Assembly (NCBI GenBank): GCA_964345765.1
Contig: CAYFSJ010000002.1
Location: forward strand, 1 to 64,000
Length of the DNA stretch: 64,000 nt
From: DUUI01 sp964345765
GTDB lineage: Bacteria > Bacillota_I > Bacilli_A > Erysipelotrichales > Erysipelotrichaceae
Direction of reading: 5' to 3'
Part shown: positions 16,291-24,286 of the stretch, in pieces
How positions within the stretch are numbered: position 1 is the stretch's first letter
Layout: the number at the start of each line of letters is the position of its first letter
Position numbers and translations under genes: made by a program
The notes under the pieces: generated by a model
Told to the model about the DNA's origin: nothing
The model's input: the letters and a program-made list of their open reading frames with translations, nothing else
The model's database searches: none

Positions 16291-16390
16291 NNNNNNNNNN
16301 NNNNNNNNNNNNNNNNNNNNNNNNNNNNNNNNNNNNNNNNNNNNNNNNNNNNNNNNNNNNNNNNNNNNNNNNNNNNNNNNNNNNNNNNNN
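16291..16390. other. assembly gap (100 N)
   Basis: Exactly 100 N, the conventional size for a gap of unknown length. The overlapping flanks suggest that little or no sequence may be missing. Confidence 0.95.
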
Positions 16391-16445
16391 ACTTTTTTAT
16401 TATCACGTCCATTAAAGTTGTTGTCTAATAGTTTGAACAACAAAC
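16391..16445 (+). repeat. 55-base contig-end overlap, right copy
   Basis: Identical to 16236-16290. The sequence continues beyond this copy to complete a palindrome that the left copy cuts in half. Confidence 0.85.
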
Positions 16446-16452
16446 TATTAGA
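16424..16452. repeat. 12-base-arm palindrome at the gap
   Basis: TCTAATAGTTTG, loop AACAA, CAAACTATTAGA: perfect arms. No T-run follows on either strand, so it is not a standard terminator. Such hairpins commonly break short-read assemblies. It could also be an operator or a recombination site. Confidence 0.7.
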
Positions 16453-16487
16453 TTATTAAATGATTTTAGTGTATAAACTTTATAATA

Positions 16488-17939
16488 CTAATCGGAAAAG
16501 TGCTGACCCGCAACTTCATCATCAACCCACTGATGACTGTGTTTTTGAAGTAATTCTTGACATGCTTGTGGTCCATTTTGACCCACTTCATATTGATAAA
16601 CTGGATTATTTAACTCAATTGCCTTCTCTTTTAAAGCTTGCGTTAGTTGCCAAGAAACTAGCACAATTGGCCATGACGCAAACAAAGTCTTATCTTTCTT
16701 AAAACCGTGACGAATTAATCGCTCATAGGCTTGGGGTGTATTTAATCGGTTCTCATAAATACAGGACTGACAAAAGTCCATAGAAATAGATTGTGTCTCT
16801 CTAAAGTTGCCAGGTCGTTTAATATTCACCTTAAAGTAAATACCCTCATCTGGTCCAATTCGAATAATTAAGATATTCTTTTCTTTCTCTTGTCCATCAA
16901 TTCCAATGACTGGCTTAAAGGTAATCGCAATATAGGTTGATTGTGTGCTAGTGCTCTTACCGGTTCTGACATAAATTGGAACATCTTTAAAATTGGGATC
17001 CTTGCTTTGAAGTTTCATCGATACAAACGTTTCAGTTTTTGAATCTTGATTAATATACTTCTCATCTAAATAACCTTGGTATTGTCCTCTAACAAAGTTA
17101 TCATTGAAATGCTCATCATCAGCAAACTCTAATGATTCTAAAGCCATTTGTTGTGCATTATGGAGTTCATGGGGATCCATTGACTTTGGTCTTGGCATAA
17201 GTACATAACTTAACACTTGTAGTAAGTGACTTTGAAACATGTCTTTAAGTGCACCGGTTTGATCATAATAGTTGCCTCGATCAAAGACACCACCCTTTTC
17301 TAGAGCCGAAATTTGAATGTTCTCAATTGATTCATTATCCCATAGAGTTTCAAAGGCCTTGTTACCAAATCGGATGGTTAGAATATTAAGCATCATTTCT
17401 TTTGCGAGGTAGTGATCGATCCGATATATTTCTTCTTCATCAAAACAATTCTTTATTTTCTTATCAATGGCAATGGCACTTTCTAAATCTTCACCAAAAG
17501 GTTTCTCTATAAGTAATTGTTTAGATTCTAAAGCATCAACAATACCAGATTGAGATAAATTATGTGTAATCACAGAGAAACTCTCAGGAGCTACTGCTAA
17601 ATAAAATAGCACATGATTTCCACGCTTTAATAAATACTCTTTGAACTCTGGATAATCTTGAGCATCATTAAAATCCATTTGATAATACGAAATCAGATTT
17701 CTAAACTCAGGTAATTTGTCTGGATTCTTTAAACGAGCATGTTCTAAAATACTTGCTTCATAAGTCTCATAATAGGTTTCGTTGGTGTAATCGCGTCGAC
17801 CAATAACAATAATTTCATGTTCTTGTTCATTCAGATTCTCTAAAACATACAAGTCATAAATGGCTGGTATCAGTTTACGATAGGTTAAATCACCGGTTCC
17901 ACCAAAGATAACAAATATTTTTTTATTCAAACCAGTCAT
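16488..17939 (-). CDS. zwf: glucose-6-phosphate 1-dehydrogenase
   Basis: 483 residues, standard length. Oxidises glucose 6-phosphate to 6-phosphogluconolactone with NADP+, the entry to the oxidative pentose phosphate path. The N-terminal Rossmann motif is IFGGTGDLTYRKL, and the active-site segment RIDHYLAKEM contains the catalytic histidine region (the usual glycine after YL is alanine). It overlaps the end of gnd by 17 bases, so the two oxidative-branch genes form one operon with gnd first. A lactonase gene is not present nearby. Confidence 0.95.
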   Translation of the reverse strand: MTGLNKKIFVIFGGTGDLTYRKLIPAIYDLYVLENLNEQEHEIIVIGRRDYTNETYYETYEASILEHARLKNPDKLPEFRNLISYYQMDFNDAQDYPEFKEYLLKRGNHVLFYLAVAPESFSVITHNLSQSGIVDALESKQLLIEKPFGEDLESAIAIDKKIKNCFDEEEIYRIDHYLAKEMMLNILTIRFGNKAFETLWDNESIENIQISALEKGGVFDRGNYYDQTGALKDMFQSHLLQVLSYVLMPRPKSMDPHELHNAQQMALESLEFADDEHFNDNFVRGQYQGYLDEKYINQDSKTETFVSMKLQSKDPNFKDVPIYVRTGKSTSTQSTYIAITFKPVIGIDGQEKEKNILIIRIGPDEGIYFKVNIKRPGNFRETQSISMDFCQSCIYENRLNTPQAYERLIRHGFKKDKTLFASWPIVLVSWQLTQALKEKAIELNNPVYQYEVGQNGPQACQELLQKHSHQWVDDEVAGQHFSD

Positions 17940-19320
17940 AATGGAAAATCCCTTCTTGATCTAGTCTTTCATAAGTATGAGCTCCAAAATAATCACGTTG
18001 TGCTTGAATTAAATTGGCAGGATTAAACTCATTTCGATAACCATCATAATAAGCTAGCGCATTGCTGAGTCCAATGGTAGAAATTCCATTGGTAACAGCT
18101 AGACTCACTAGTTTTCTGGCGCTATTTTGATAGTTTTGAATAATTTGGGCAAAATATGGACTTAACATTAAATTGGTTAAGTTTGGATTCTCTTGATAGA
18201 CTCTCGCAATCTCATCTAAGAAATGTGCACGAATGATACATCCACCACGCCAGCCCTTGGCAATGTTTTCAAAATTTAAGTCCCAGCCATAGCTTTGAGC
18301 AGATTTACTCATTAAGTCAAAACCTTGAGCATAACTCATAATTTTGGCCATATAGAGTGCTTCACCAACCATTTGAATTAATTCTTGTTTGTTTTCTACT
18401 GGCTGAATTTTTGGCCCAGATAATACTTTGGAAGCTTCAACGCGCTCTTCTTTAATAAAAGATAAGAAACGATTATAAAGTGCTCCTGTAATGATGGATG
18501 TATTGACACCTTCTTCTAAAGATTGAGCCACCGTCCATTTACCAGTCCCTTTATTTCCAGCTTTATCAAGAATTTGATCAACCAAGTAACCATCGCCTAA
18601 GTTGTCTTTTGTTTTAAGAATTTCTGCGGTTATTTCAATTAAATAAGAATCCAATTCTCCTTGATTATACTGACTAAAGATTTCCGAAAGTTCATCATTA
18701 TTAAATTGACCGAGTTCTTTTAATAAATGATAACTCTCAGCAATTAGTTGCATATCCCCGTATTCAATACCATTATGGACCATCTTAACAAAATGACCTG
18801 CCCCACTATTTCCGATATAAGAGACGCAGGCTTCACCATAGGCTTTTGCGGCAATCTTTTCAAACATTGCACTGACAAGTTGATAAGCCTGCTGATCCCC
18901 TCCAGGCATGATGGCTGGACCAAATCTTGCCCCTTCTTCTCCTCCAGAAATTCCTACGCCTAAAAAACGAATTCCTTGTTTTTCGAGTAATTTGTGGCGT
19001 TGAATCGATTCTTCAAAATTAGAGTTTCCACCATCCATGATGATATCACCCTCATCTAATAATGGCGTTAATAGTTCAATAAAACTATCCACTGGAATCC
19101 CAGCTTTGACCATTAATAAAATTTTTCTTGGTTTTTCTAAAGACTCAACAAAGTCCTCTAAGGTTTCATATCCATTCAATTGTGGATGTTGTTTAACAAC
19201 GTCTTGCATCGTTGAAATGGTTCTGTTAAAAACAGCCACTTTATAATTGTGGTCACTGAAATTAAGGGCAATATTCATTCCCATTACAGCCATTCCAATG
19301 ACACCAATATCGTTTTTCAT
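17923..19320 (-). CDS. gnd: 6-phosphogluconate dehydrogenase (decarboxylating)
   Basis: 465 residues. Converts 6-phosphogluconate to ribulose 5-phosphate and CO2 with reduction of NADP+. Visible motifs are the nucleotide fold GVIGMAVMGMNIALN, the substrate loop GGNSNFEES, GISGGEEGARFGPAIMPGG, and the catalytic lysine segment GAGHFVKMVHNGIEYGDMQ. AGGTGG precedes the start. First gene of the gnd-zwf operon, an order that provides NADPH and pentoses together. Confidence 0.95.
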   Translation of the reverse strand: MKNDIGVIGMAVMGMNIALNFSDHNYKVAVFNRTISTMQDVVKQHPQLNGYETLEDFVESLEKPRKILLMVKAGIPVDSFIELLTPLLDEGDIIMDGGNSNFEESIQRHKLLEKQGIRFLGVGISGGEEGARFGPAIMPGGDQQAYQLVSAMFEKIAAKAYGEACVSYIGNSGAGHFVKMVHNGIEYGDMQLIAESYHLLKELGQFNNDELSEIFSQYNQGELDSYLIEITAEILKTKDNLGDGYLVDQILDKAGNKGTGKWTVAQSLEEGVNTSIITGALYNRFLSFIKEERVEASKVLSGPKIQPVENKQELIQMVGEALYMAKIMSYAQGFDLMSKSAQSYGWDLNFENIAKGWRGGCIIRAHFLDEIARVYQENPNLTNLMLSPYFAQIIQNYQNSARKLVSLAVTNGISTIGLSNALAYYDGYRNEFNPANLIQAQRDYFGAHTYERLDQEGIFHYDWFE

Positions 19321-19391
19321 ATTTCATTCCACCTAACTATTACTAATATTCTACCTCAAAATTACAATTCTGAAAGAATATCGCTCAGACA

Positions 19392-19420
19392 TTGAATTTT
19401 GAATTATTAACGACCATAAT
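19392..19420 (+). promoter_or_regulatory. promoter of the DUF4349 gene
   Basis: TTGAAT and CATAAT are separated by 17 bases, 20 bases before the ATG with its AGGAGG site. Confidence 0.55.
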
Positions 19421-19440
19421 AGTTTTAACAAGGAGGGCTT

Positions 19441-20319
19441 ATGAAAAAATTACTCACGATTCTATTGTTGTTGTTAGTATTAATTGGTTGTTCTCAATCA
19501 AATGATTCGTTTACACCACAAACACCTGCACAAGAAGAAACTGCAGCACCTGATATTGATGTTGATTATGAGCTATTTAGAGATTATCTCATCGATGAAC
19601 CAAGCAACTCTGTATTTGACCCAACAAAAATTGTTAAGTCGGGAACATTTAATATTGAAAGTAGAGATTATGACAAAGATAAAACAAGGCTTGAATCACT
19701 CATAACATCTCATGAGGGCTTTACTGAACGCTCTAGTGTTACTGGACATCCTAATCCTGACAATCCTTATTCCTTTAGAGAATTGACATTAACTTTACGA
19801 ATTCCATCCGATAATTTTGATGAATTTGTCAGTCAACTCAATGAACAATTCACAATTGTTCACCAAAGTACTCAAGCCAGAAGTGTAGCCGATAGTTATT
19901 ATGACTCTGAAAATAGAATTGAAGTCTTAGAGATCCAACAAACTCGCTTACTGGAATTGTTAGAAAATGCCCAAGATTTAACCGATATCTTCTTATTACA
20001 AGAACAGTTAATGGAAGTCGAATATGAATTAAATAGTCATAAAAGTAATCTACAAAAATTAGATGATCAAATTGAGTATTCCACTATTCAAGTAAAGATG
20101 TATGAATTGAGTGATTCTCAAAGCTCACTTCAATCAAGCAACTTTTTGGATGAACTTTCTAGAGCCTTTTCTAGAGGGATTCATTCCATTATTTTAGCTG
20201 GTCAAAACTTTATTTTGTTCTTAGCAGAAAATGTTGTTTGGCTTGTTCTGTTAATTATTTTAGGAATTGTTGTGTATCGATTTGTACGGACGCCAAAAGA
20301 GAAACCAAAATCTGAATAA
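19441..20319 (+). CDS. DUF4349 lipoprotein
   Basis: 292 residues. Lipoprotein signal with the lipobox LIGC (cysteine near residue 17), an acidic linker, then the DUF4349 domain (from about residue 65), including a predicted coiled coil around residues 160-215 with leucine repeats, and one transmembrane helix near residues 260-282 ending in a basic cytosolic tail. It is therefore anchored at both ends, with the body outside the membrane. Function is unknown; family members occur widely in Bacillota. AAGGAGG precedes the start. Confidence 0.85.
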   Translation: MKKLLTILLLLLVLIGCSQSNDSFTPQTPAQEETAAPDIDVDYELFRDYLIDEPSNSVFDPTKIVKSGTFNIESRDYDKDKTRLESLITSHEGFTERSSVTGHPNPDNPYSFRELTLTLRIPSDNFDEFVSQLNEQFTIVHQSTQARSVADSYYDSENRIEVLEIQQTRLLELLENAQDLTDIFLLQEQLMEVEYELNSHKSNLQKLDDQIEYSTIQVKMYELSDSQSSLQSSNFLDELSRAFSRGIHSIILAGQNFILFLAENVVWLVLLIILGIVVYRFVRTPKEKPKSE

Positions 20320-20324
20320 TGCGC

Positions 20325-20353
20325 TTTACAACAACGGGACTTTTAGATATAAT
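20325..20353 (+). promoter_or_regulatory. tRNA-Asp promoter
   Basis: TTTACA, 17 bases, TATAAT, ending nine bases before the tRNA. Confidence 0.75.
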
Positions 20354-20362
20354 CTTCTTACT

Positions 20363-20439
20363 GGTCCCGTGGTGTAGCGGTTTAACATGCCTGCCTGTCA
20401 CGCAGGAGATCGCGGGTTCGATCCCCGTCGGGACCGCCA
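20363..20439 (+). tRNA. tRNA-Asp (GTC)
   Basis: 77 bases with encoded CCA. Acceptor stem GGTCCCG/CGGGACC, anticodon GTC in the loop CTGTCAC, and the T-loop TTCGATC. An identical copy lies at 28907-28983. Confidence 0.97.
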
Positions 20440-20451
20440 TTATCGTAACTT

Positions 20452-20478
20452 AAAAGGAGCTTTCGCTCCTTTTTTTAT
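20452..20478. terminator. terminator after tRNA-Asp
   Basis: AAAGGAGC, loop TTTC, GCTCCTTT plus T-run. Also usable from the minus strand by the DUF1700 gene. Confidence 0.85.
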
Positions 20479-21572
20479 TTGAATTTAATAGACCCCATTT
20501 GAGAGTGAACCACCAAATATTCATCGGATGAATCAATGACAACATGATTACTATTCGGATTTATTCTTATTTTTTGACAATCCGATTTAATTGATCCTAA
20601 TTGAGTGGATAGTTCTAATGTCCCCTTTAATAACTCACTGTTTAAAAAGACAATACTACCCATCTTGCTAGTGACTTTACCTGATCCATAGAAGTCAGTA
20701 AACTTTATACTTCCCATCCTTGAATCAATATCAATCTGAGGGATCGGAGCATTAATCTTAACTTCCCCTGTCTTAACATTGATCTGACATTGATTAAATG
20801 AATGATCAACAATCACATTACCCAGTGATAACTCACAATCTAAATTAAGTACTAAATGACTTGGGACACTGATTTCAATCGTTAAATTTGATTGATTAAC
20901 ATGCGTACTTAGTTTCTTTTGAGTATCAATTGTCACAGTTTTATTCTTTGAAGTCACCACAATATCATCATAACTAATATTGGTCTTTCCTTGGATATGA
21001 ATTTGGATTTGCTCTGAAGTAGTTGGTTTTAAATGAACAGACTCTAAGGTTGAGATCACTTTTATGTTTTCAATTCCTTCACTATCAAAATTAAAATGCT
21101 TGTTTACATAGACTTGATCACCACTTTGTTTTCCATTAAAAGTAACATTTCGCACCCAATCTTTCGCATAACCTATCTTGTGCTTCAAATAGAAGATTAA
21201 GATTGCGGCAATAACCACACCAATTAATACAATGACTAAGATAAACCATAAAACAGCAGTTATGACACTGGTTGTTATTTTAAGTAAGTATGGAAGAATA
21301 GTAACGAGTCCAACTAAGAAGATTATGAAATATAATACTTTGGAGAATTTAAGTACCTCTTGTTTCTGATTCTTTTTAGGCGCATATCCTAAATAATCTT
21401 TGGCGACATCTTTTGGGTTTCCTAACTCACTCGCTATTTCTTGTTCGCTTTTTCCCATTAACAATCCATTTTCAAAATGTTCTTGATAATCATCAATGAT
21501 TTCATCGACAACTTCTTTGTCTAAATCACTTAAAGCATTTCTTAACTTTCTTAAATAAGTCTCTTTATTCAT
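20475..21572 (-). CDS. DUF1700/DUF4097 membrane protein
   Basis: 365 residues. The N-terminus (about 1-65) is the HAAS/DUF1700 helical domain (LRKLRNALSDLDKEVVDEIIDDYQEHF split by the usual loop, then ASELGNPKDVAKDYL). Two membrane segments follow around residues 80-130. The C-terminal 200 residues are a repetitive beta-rich DUF4097 domain with several GSI-type turns. HAAS domains commonly pair with PadR-type regulators. The gene overlaps padR by four bases (ATGA). A role in sensing or responding to envelope state is inferred from this pairing. Confidence 0.83.
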   Translation of the reverse strand: MNKETYLRKLRNALSDLDKEVVDEIIDDYQEHFENGLLMGKSEQEIASELGNPKDVAKDYLGYAPKKNQKQEVLKFSKVLYFIIFLVGLVTILPYLLKITTSVITAVLWFILVIVLIGVVIAAILIFYLKHKIGYAKDWVRNVTFNGKQSGDQVYVNKHFNFDSEGIENIKVISTLESVHLKPTTSEQIQIHIQGKTNISYDDIVVTSKNKTVTIDTQKKLSTHVNQSNLTIEISVPSHLVLNLDCELSLGNVIVDHSFNQCQINVKTGEVKINAPIPQIDIDSRMGSIKFTDFYGSGKVTSKMGSIVFLNSELLKGTLELSTQLGSIKSDCQKIRINPNSNHVVIDSSDEYLVVHSQMGSIKFK

Positions 21573-21886
21573 TTCTTTTGTCCTTCCATTAACTTAATCA
21601 CACCATTGGTAAACTTGATGACTTCATCAATTTGAGCTTGAGCTTCCATCATCCCTTTTCGAGTCAATCGATAGTATTTTCTAACTGGACCAACTCCGGA
21701 CTCAACATAATACGTTTCCACCCATTTTTGGTCTCGAAGTCGCTTTAAAAGTGGATAGATTGTTCCCTCAGAGATTTCTATAAATTCTGAAATCGACTCC
21801 ACTAACTCATAGCCATAATAATCACGCTGTTTTAATAATGCTAGGACACAAGGTTCTAGTATTCCTTTTTTAAACTGAGCATTCAT
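21569..21886 (-). CDS. PadR family transcriptional regulator
   Basis: 105-residue winged-helix protein: FKKGILEPCVLALLKQRDYYGYELVESI is split over helices 1-3, EGTIYPLLKRLRDQKWVETY is the DNA-reading helix and wing, and a C-terminal dimerisation helix follows. This is a short PadR-type regulator. No Shine-Dalgarno site is present; a -10 box lies only six bases before the ATG, so the mRNA is predicted to be leaderless. A perfect inverted repeat overlaps the -35 box, which suggests autoregulation. Confidence 0.9.
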   Translation of the reverse strand: MNAQFKKGILEPCVLALLKQRDYYGYELVESISEFIEISEGTIYPLLKRLRDQKWVETYYVESGVGPVRKYYRLTRKGMMEAQAQIDEVIKFTNGVIKLMEGQKK

Positions 21887-21892
21887 ATATCA

Positions 21893-21926
21893 AGTATACA
21901 AGAATGTACCTTACTTTGCAAGGTAC
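21893..21926 (-). promoter_or_regulatory. padR promoter with inverted-repeat operator
   Basis: On the minus strand TTGCAA, 17 bases, TATACT (21893-21898). GTACCTT, seven bases, AAGGTAC (21906-21926) overlaps the -35 region. The first transcribed base is predicted at or next to the A of the start codon. Confidence 0.65.
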
Positions 21927-21934
21927 CTTTTAAA

Positions 21935-23206
21935 CTATTCTAAATTTATCTTTACCTGAGTATGATCTCTATCACCAAAGTTTTTGATGGCACTCCTCAT
22001 ATTAAAGGTTTCAAAGGAGTATTCTTGATTTAGTCGATTAAACTCATCATCATATAAGAACTCATCAACATAATTAGCTAACTGCCCACTAAAGTAATGC
22101 GCCTTTATCTTTGCATCATAGCTAGCAATCGTTAGTAAATCTTGTTCATTAAAATCAAGCATTTCATCATAAAGCCTAAATGCAGTTCTTCTGAAATTTA
22201 CTTCTGTAATTGTCTCTAGCGATGTTTTTTCAAAATTGAGTAATTCTAGATTATCGAAATGATTTTCTTTAGCATACGTCGAAACATCAACCACCTTTGT
22301 TTTATAAACAAAGGACTCATCAGGAAAATAGTCGATTATTCCAACCTGATTTTGATACACCGCAAGTGATCCAGTCGCAATATCTGTTAGGCCTTGTTGT
22401 TGGGCAATATGTTGAACATGAATATGTCCACTTAAGGTTAGCTTAACATCATATTCTTTTAATAACTTAATTAAAGATTCATGATTGTTAATGGTAAAAC
22501 CGTCATTCAGACGTGGATAATGGACTAAGACATTATGATGACTTGCCAAGATGACTTGTGCACCATTTTCTTTTGATTGACTCAGTTGTTGTTCTAACCA
22601 TTCTAGAGTTTCAGGTTTTAGTTGACCTCCATGAATGTTTTTACAGGATTCATCACAACGTGAATCTAACATGATGATATCAAGAGACTCGCTCACTCTT
22701 ACTTTATAGCTTAAGGATGCCCTATCCTGACTACTGGCTTGTTTGAAACCAAATGAGTGATAAATCTTTTTATATTCTTCTTGGCTAACTGATGGAACTC
22801 TTATGGACTTCTCTTCTAACATTTGAATGGATGAGGGACTATTAATATCATGATTTCCAGTATTAACCAAAACCAATGAATCAAGTTGTTTTAGCTTTTT
22901 ACTTAAATAACGATGATTCTCTCTTTCTCCATTAAACACTAAATCTCCATTTAATAGGATGACATCTGGTTTTAGTTGTTTCATTTCATCGATAAATGCA
23001 TCGGTTATTTCACCAATATAATTGATTTGTTTACCATCCGCTCTTAAAGTGAGCTCCCTAGTTCTATCATGATTAAAAATCATGCTTTGATGAGCATAAT
23101 GTAAGTCGTTAGCAACAACAATTCTTAGTGGTTTATGATAATCAGCCACTTGATGAGAGCAACCTGCTAACAAAATAAAAAAGACCATGAATACTATTCT
23201 TTTCAT
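21935..23206 (-). CDS. calcineurin-like metallophosphoesterase lipoprotein
   Basis: 423 residues. Lipoprotein signal (LLAGCS), then a calcineurin-fold phosphoesterase with its motifs in order: ANDLHYA (DxH), LNGDLVF (GD), NTGNHD (GNHD), ASHHNVLVH and SGHIHVQH (GHxH). A C-terminal region of about 140 residues follows that is not recognised. It should act outside the cell on a phosphate ester, perhaps a nucleotide. No Shine-Dalgarno site; TATAAT stands six bases before the ATG (predicted leaderless). Confidence 0.88.
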   Translation of the reverse strand: MKRIVFMVFFILLAGCSHQVADYHKPLRIVVANDLHYAHQSMIFNHDRTRELTLRADGKQINYIGEITDAFIDEMKQLKPDVILLNGDLVFNGERENHRYLSKKLKQLDSLVLVNTGNHDINSPSSIQMLEEKSIRVPSVSQEEYKKIYHSFGFKQASSQDRASLSYKVRVSESLDIIMLDSRCDESCKNIHGGQLKPETLEWLEQQLSQSKENGAQVILASHHNVLVHYPRLNDGFTINNHESLIKLLKEYDVKLTLSGHIHVQHIAQQQGLTDIATGSLAVYQNQVGIIDYFPDESFVYKTKVVDVSTYAKENHFDNLELLNFEKTSLETITEVNFRRTAFRLYDEMLDFNEQDLLTIASYDAKIKAHYFSGQLANYVDEFLYDDEFNRLNQEYSFETFNMRSAIKNFGDRDHTQVKINLE

Positions 23207-23241
23207 GGTCTTATTATATTCTATTCTTTTGTCAGTGACTA
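23204..23241 (-). promoter_or_regulatory. leaderless promoter of the phosphoesterase gene
   Basis: On the minus strand TAGTCA, 17 bases, TATAAT (23213-23218), then AAGACC and the ATG. The whole promoter fits in the 32-base gap after tpx. Confidence 0.6.
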
Positions 23242-23754
23242 GACTAGTTCTTTGAGTACATTGAGTGCTTTATTGTAGTCTGGTTCTTCTGCCACCTGTT
23301 TGTTGATATCGATATATCTAACGGTGTTATCGTTGTCTAAAACTAACACGGCGCGAGCTAATAAGCGTAGTTCTTTCATTAATAAACCATATTTTTGTCC
23401 AAAGTCTGAATCTTTATGGTCTGATACAACCATCATCTTATGAATATCATGTTCTTCATTAAATCTCTTTTGAGCAAATGGTAAATCATTAGAGATGGTA
23501 ATCATCACGACCGAATCATCAAGGTCCGTTGCTTCTTTATTAAAGTGTTTGGTTTGTAGCTGACAAACGCCTGTATCAAGCGATGGCACAACCGAAATAA
23601 TTTTAATCTTTCCATCTAAATCACTTAGTTTAAACTCAGATAAATCTTGTTTAATGGCTGTAAAATCAGGGGCTTTATCACCAACTTCAATAGGATCACC
23701 TACTAAAGTCATAGGATTTTCTTTAAATTGTACTAAACCTGTACGTTCTTTCAT
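23239..23754 (-). CDS. tpx: thiol peroxidase (Tpx family)
   Basis: 171-residue peroxiredoxin of the Tpx family, reducing hydroperoxides in the cytosol. The peroxidatic cysteine is in SLDTGVCQLQT near residue 64, with the threonine three places before it. The resolving cysteine, usually in a PFAQKRFC segment, is replaced by asparagine (PFAQKRFN), and no other cysteine occurs in the protein. It must therefore use an external thiol. AAGGAGG precedes the ATG. Expected with Sod and fRMsr as an oxygen-defence set. Confidence 0.92.
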   Translation of the reverse strand: MKERTGLVQFKENPMTLVGDPIEVGDKAPDFTAIKQDLSEFKLSDLDGKIKIISVVPSLDTGVCQLQTKHFNKEATDLDDSVVMITISNDLPFAQKRFNEEHDIHKMMVVSDHKDSDFGQKYGLLMKELRLLARAVLVLDNDNTVRYIDINKQVAEEPDYNKALNVLKELV

Positions 23755-23813
23755 TGTTATGTCCTCCTTGTTTCTATTGTATCGAAATTAAGAAGTTCAT
23801 CCAATAAATATAC

Positions 23814-24257
23814 CTATTTGAACTGTATATAATCTTTAAGTTTATATACTTGAAGTAGTTGATGTGGCCACTCTAATTCAATAGCCATTCCCTTCTTAAC
23901 TTCAATTACTTGATTCGTTAAGCGCTCAATCCAAATTGAAATAATCGGTTCATGACCGACAAAAACAAGATAATCGCTGTCATCATGTTGATTAACACAA
24001 TGACTAAACTCATCGAAATTCCCTGTCTCTAAAAAATCCACTTCAGTAATTGGTTGTTTTAGATACTGAGCAGTTTCTTTCGCTCTCACTAACGGAGAAC
24101 TAAATACTTTTACGTTAACGTTTTTTAGATAGTCGTTTAAATAAGGCATATTCTTTTTTAAATCATCATGGCCTTCTTTGGTTAATTTCCGATCATCATC
24201 TCTTAAGGATAATGATCTGGCTTCTGCTTTTCCATGTCTTATTAAAAGTATTTTCAT
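23814..24257 (-). CDS. SixA-like histidine phosphatase family protein
   Basis: 147 residues. Histidine phosphatase superfamily: the N-terminal LLIRHGKAE carries the phosphohistidine, SSPLVRAKETAQYL the second arginine region, and FVGHEP the second catalytic histidine. SixA-type members act on phosphorylated proteins or small molecules; the target is not known. The start codon lies only four bases after the T-run of the hydA terminator and has no ribosome binding site, although MKILLIRHG fits the normal family N-terminus. Confidence 0.82.
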   Translation of the reverse strand: MKILLIRHGKAEARSLSLRDDDRKLTKEGHDDLKKNMPYLNDYLKNVNVKVFSSPLVRAKETAQYLKQPITEVDFLETGNFDEFSHCVNQHDDSDYLVFVGHEPIISIWIERLTNQVIEVKKGMAIELEWPHQLLQVYKLKDYIQFK

Positions 24258-24261
24258 ATGT

Positions 24262-24286
24262 AAAAAGAAGCAGACTAAGCTGCTTC
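24262..24286 (-). terminator. terminator of the hyd operon
   Basis: On the minus strand GAAGCAG / CTGCTTC with a six-base loop that contains the hydA stop codon, then five T. Confidence 0.85.

Larger units (their letters stand above)
16183..16487. other. intergenic stretch containing an assembly gap
   Basis: No coding frame with a start and ribosome site is visible on either side of the N run. The flanks carry an exact 55-base duplication and a 12-base-arm palindrome, described separately. A very short gene or RNA inside the missing sequence cannot be excluded. Confidence 0.6.

Noticed and set aside
16236..16445. Direct repeat or mobile-element target duplication flanking the gap
   Set aside because: The copies are exactly 55 bases and end exactly at both gap edges, which points to contig overlap. 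No transposase is present.
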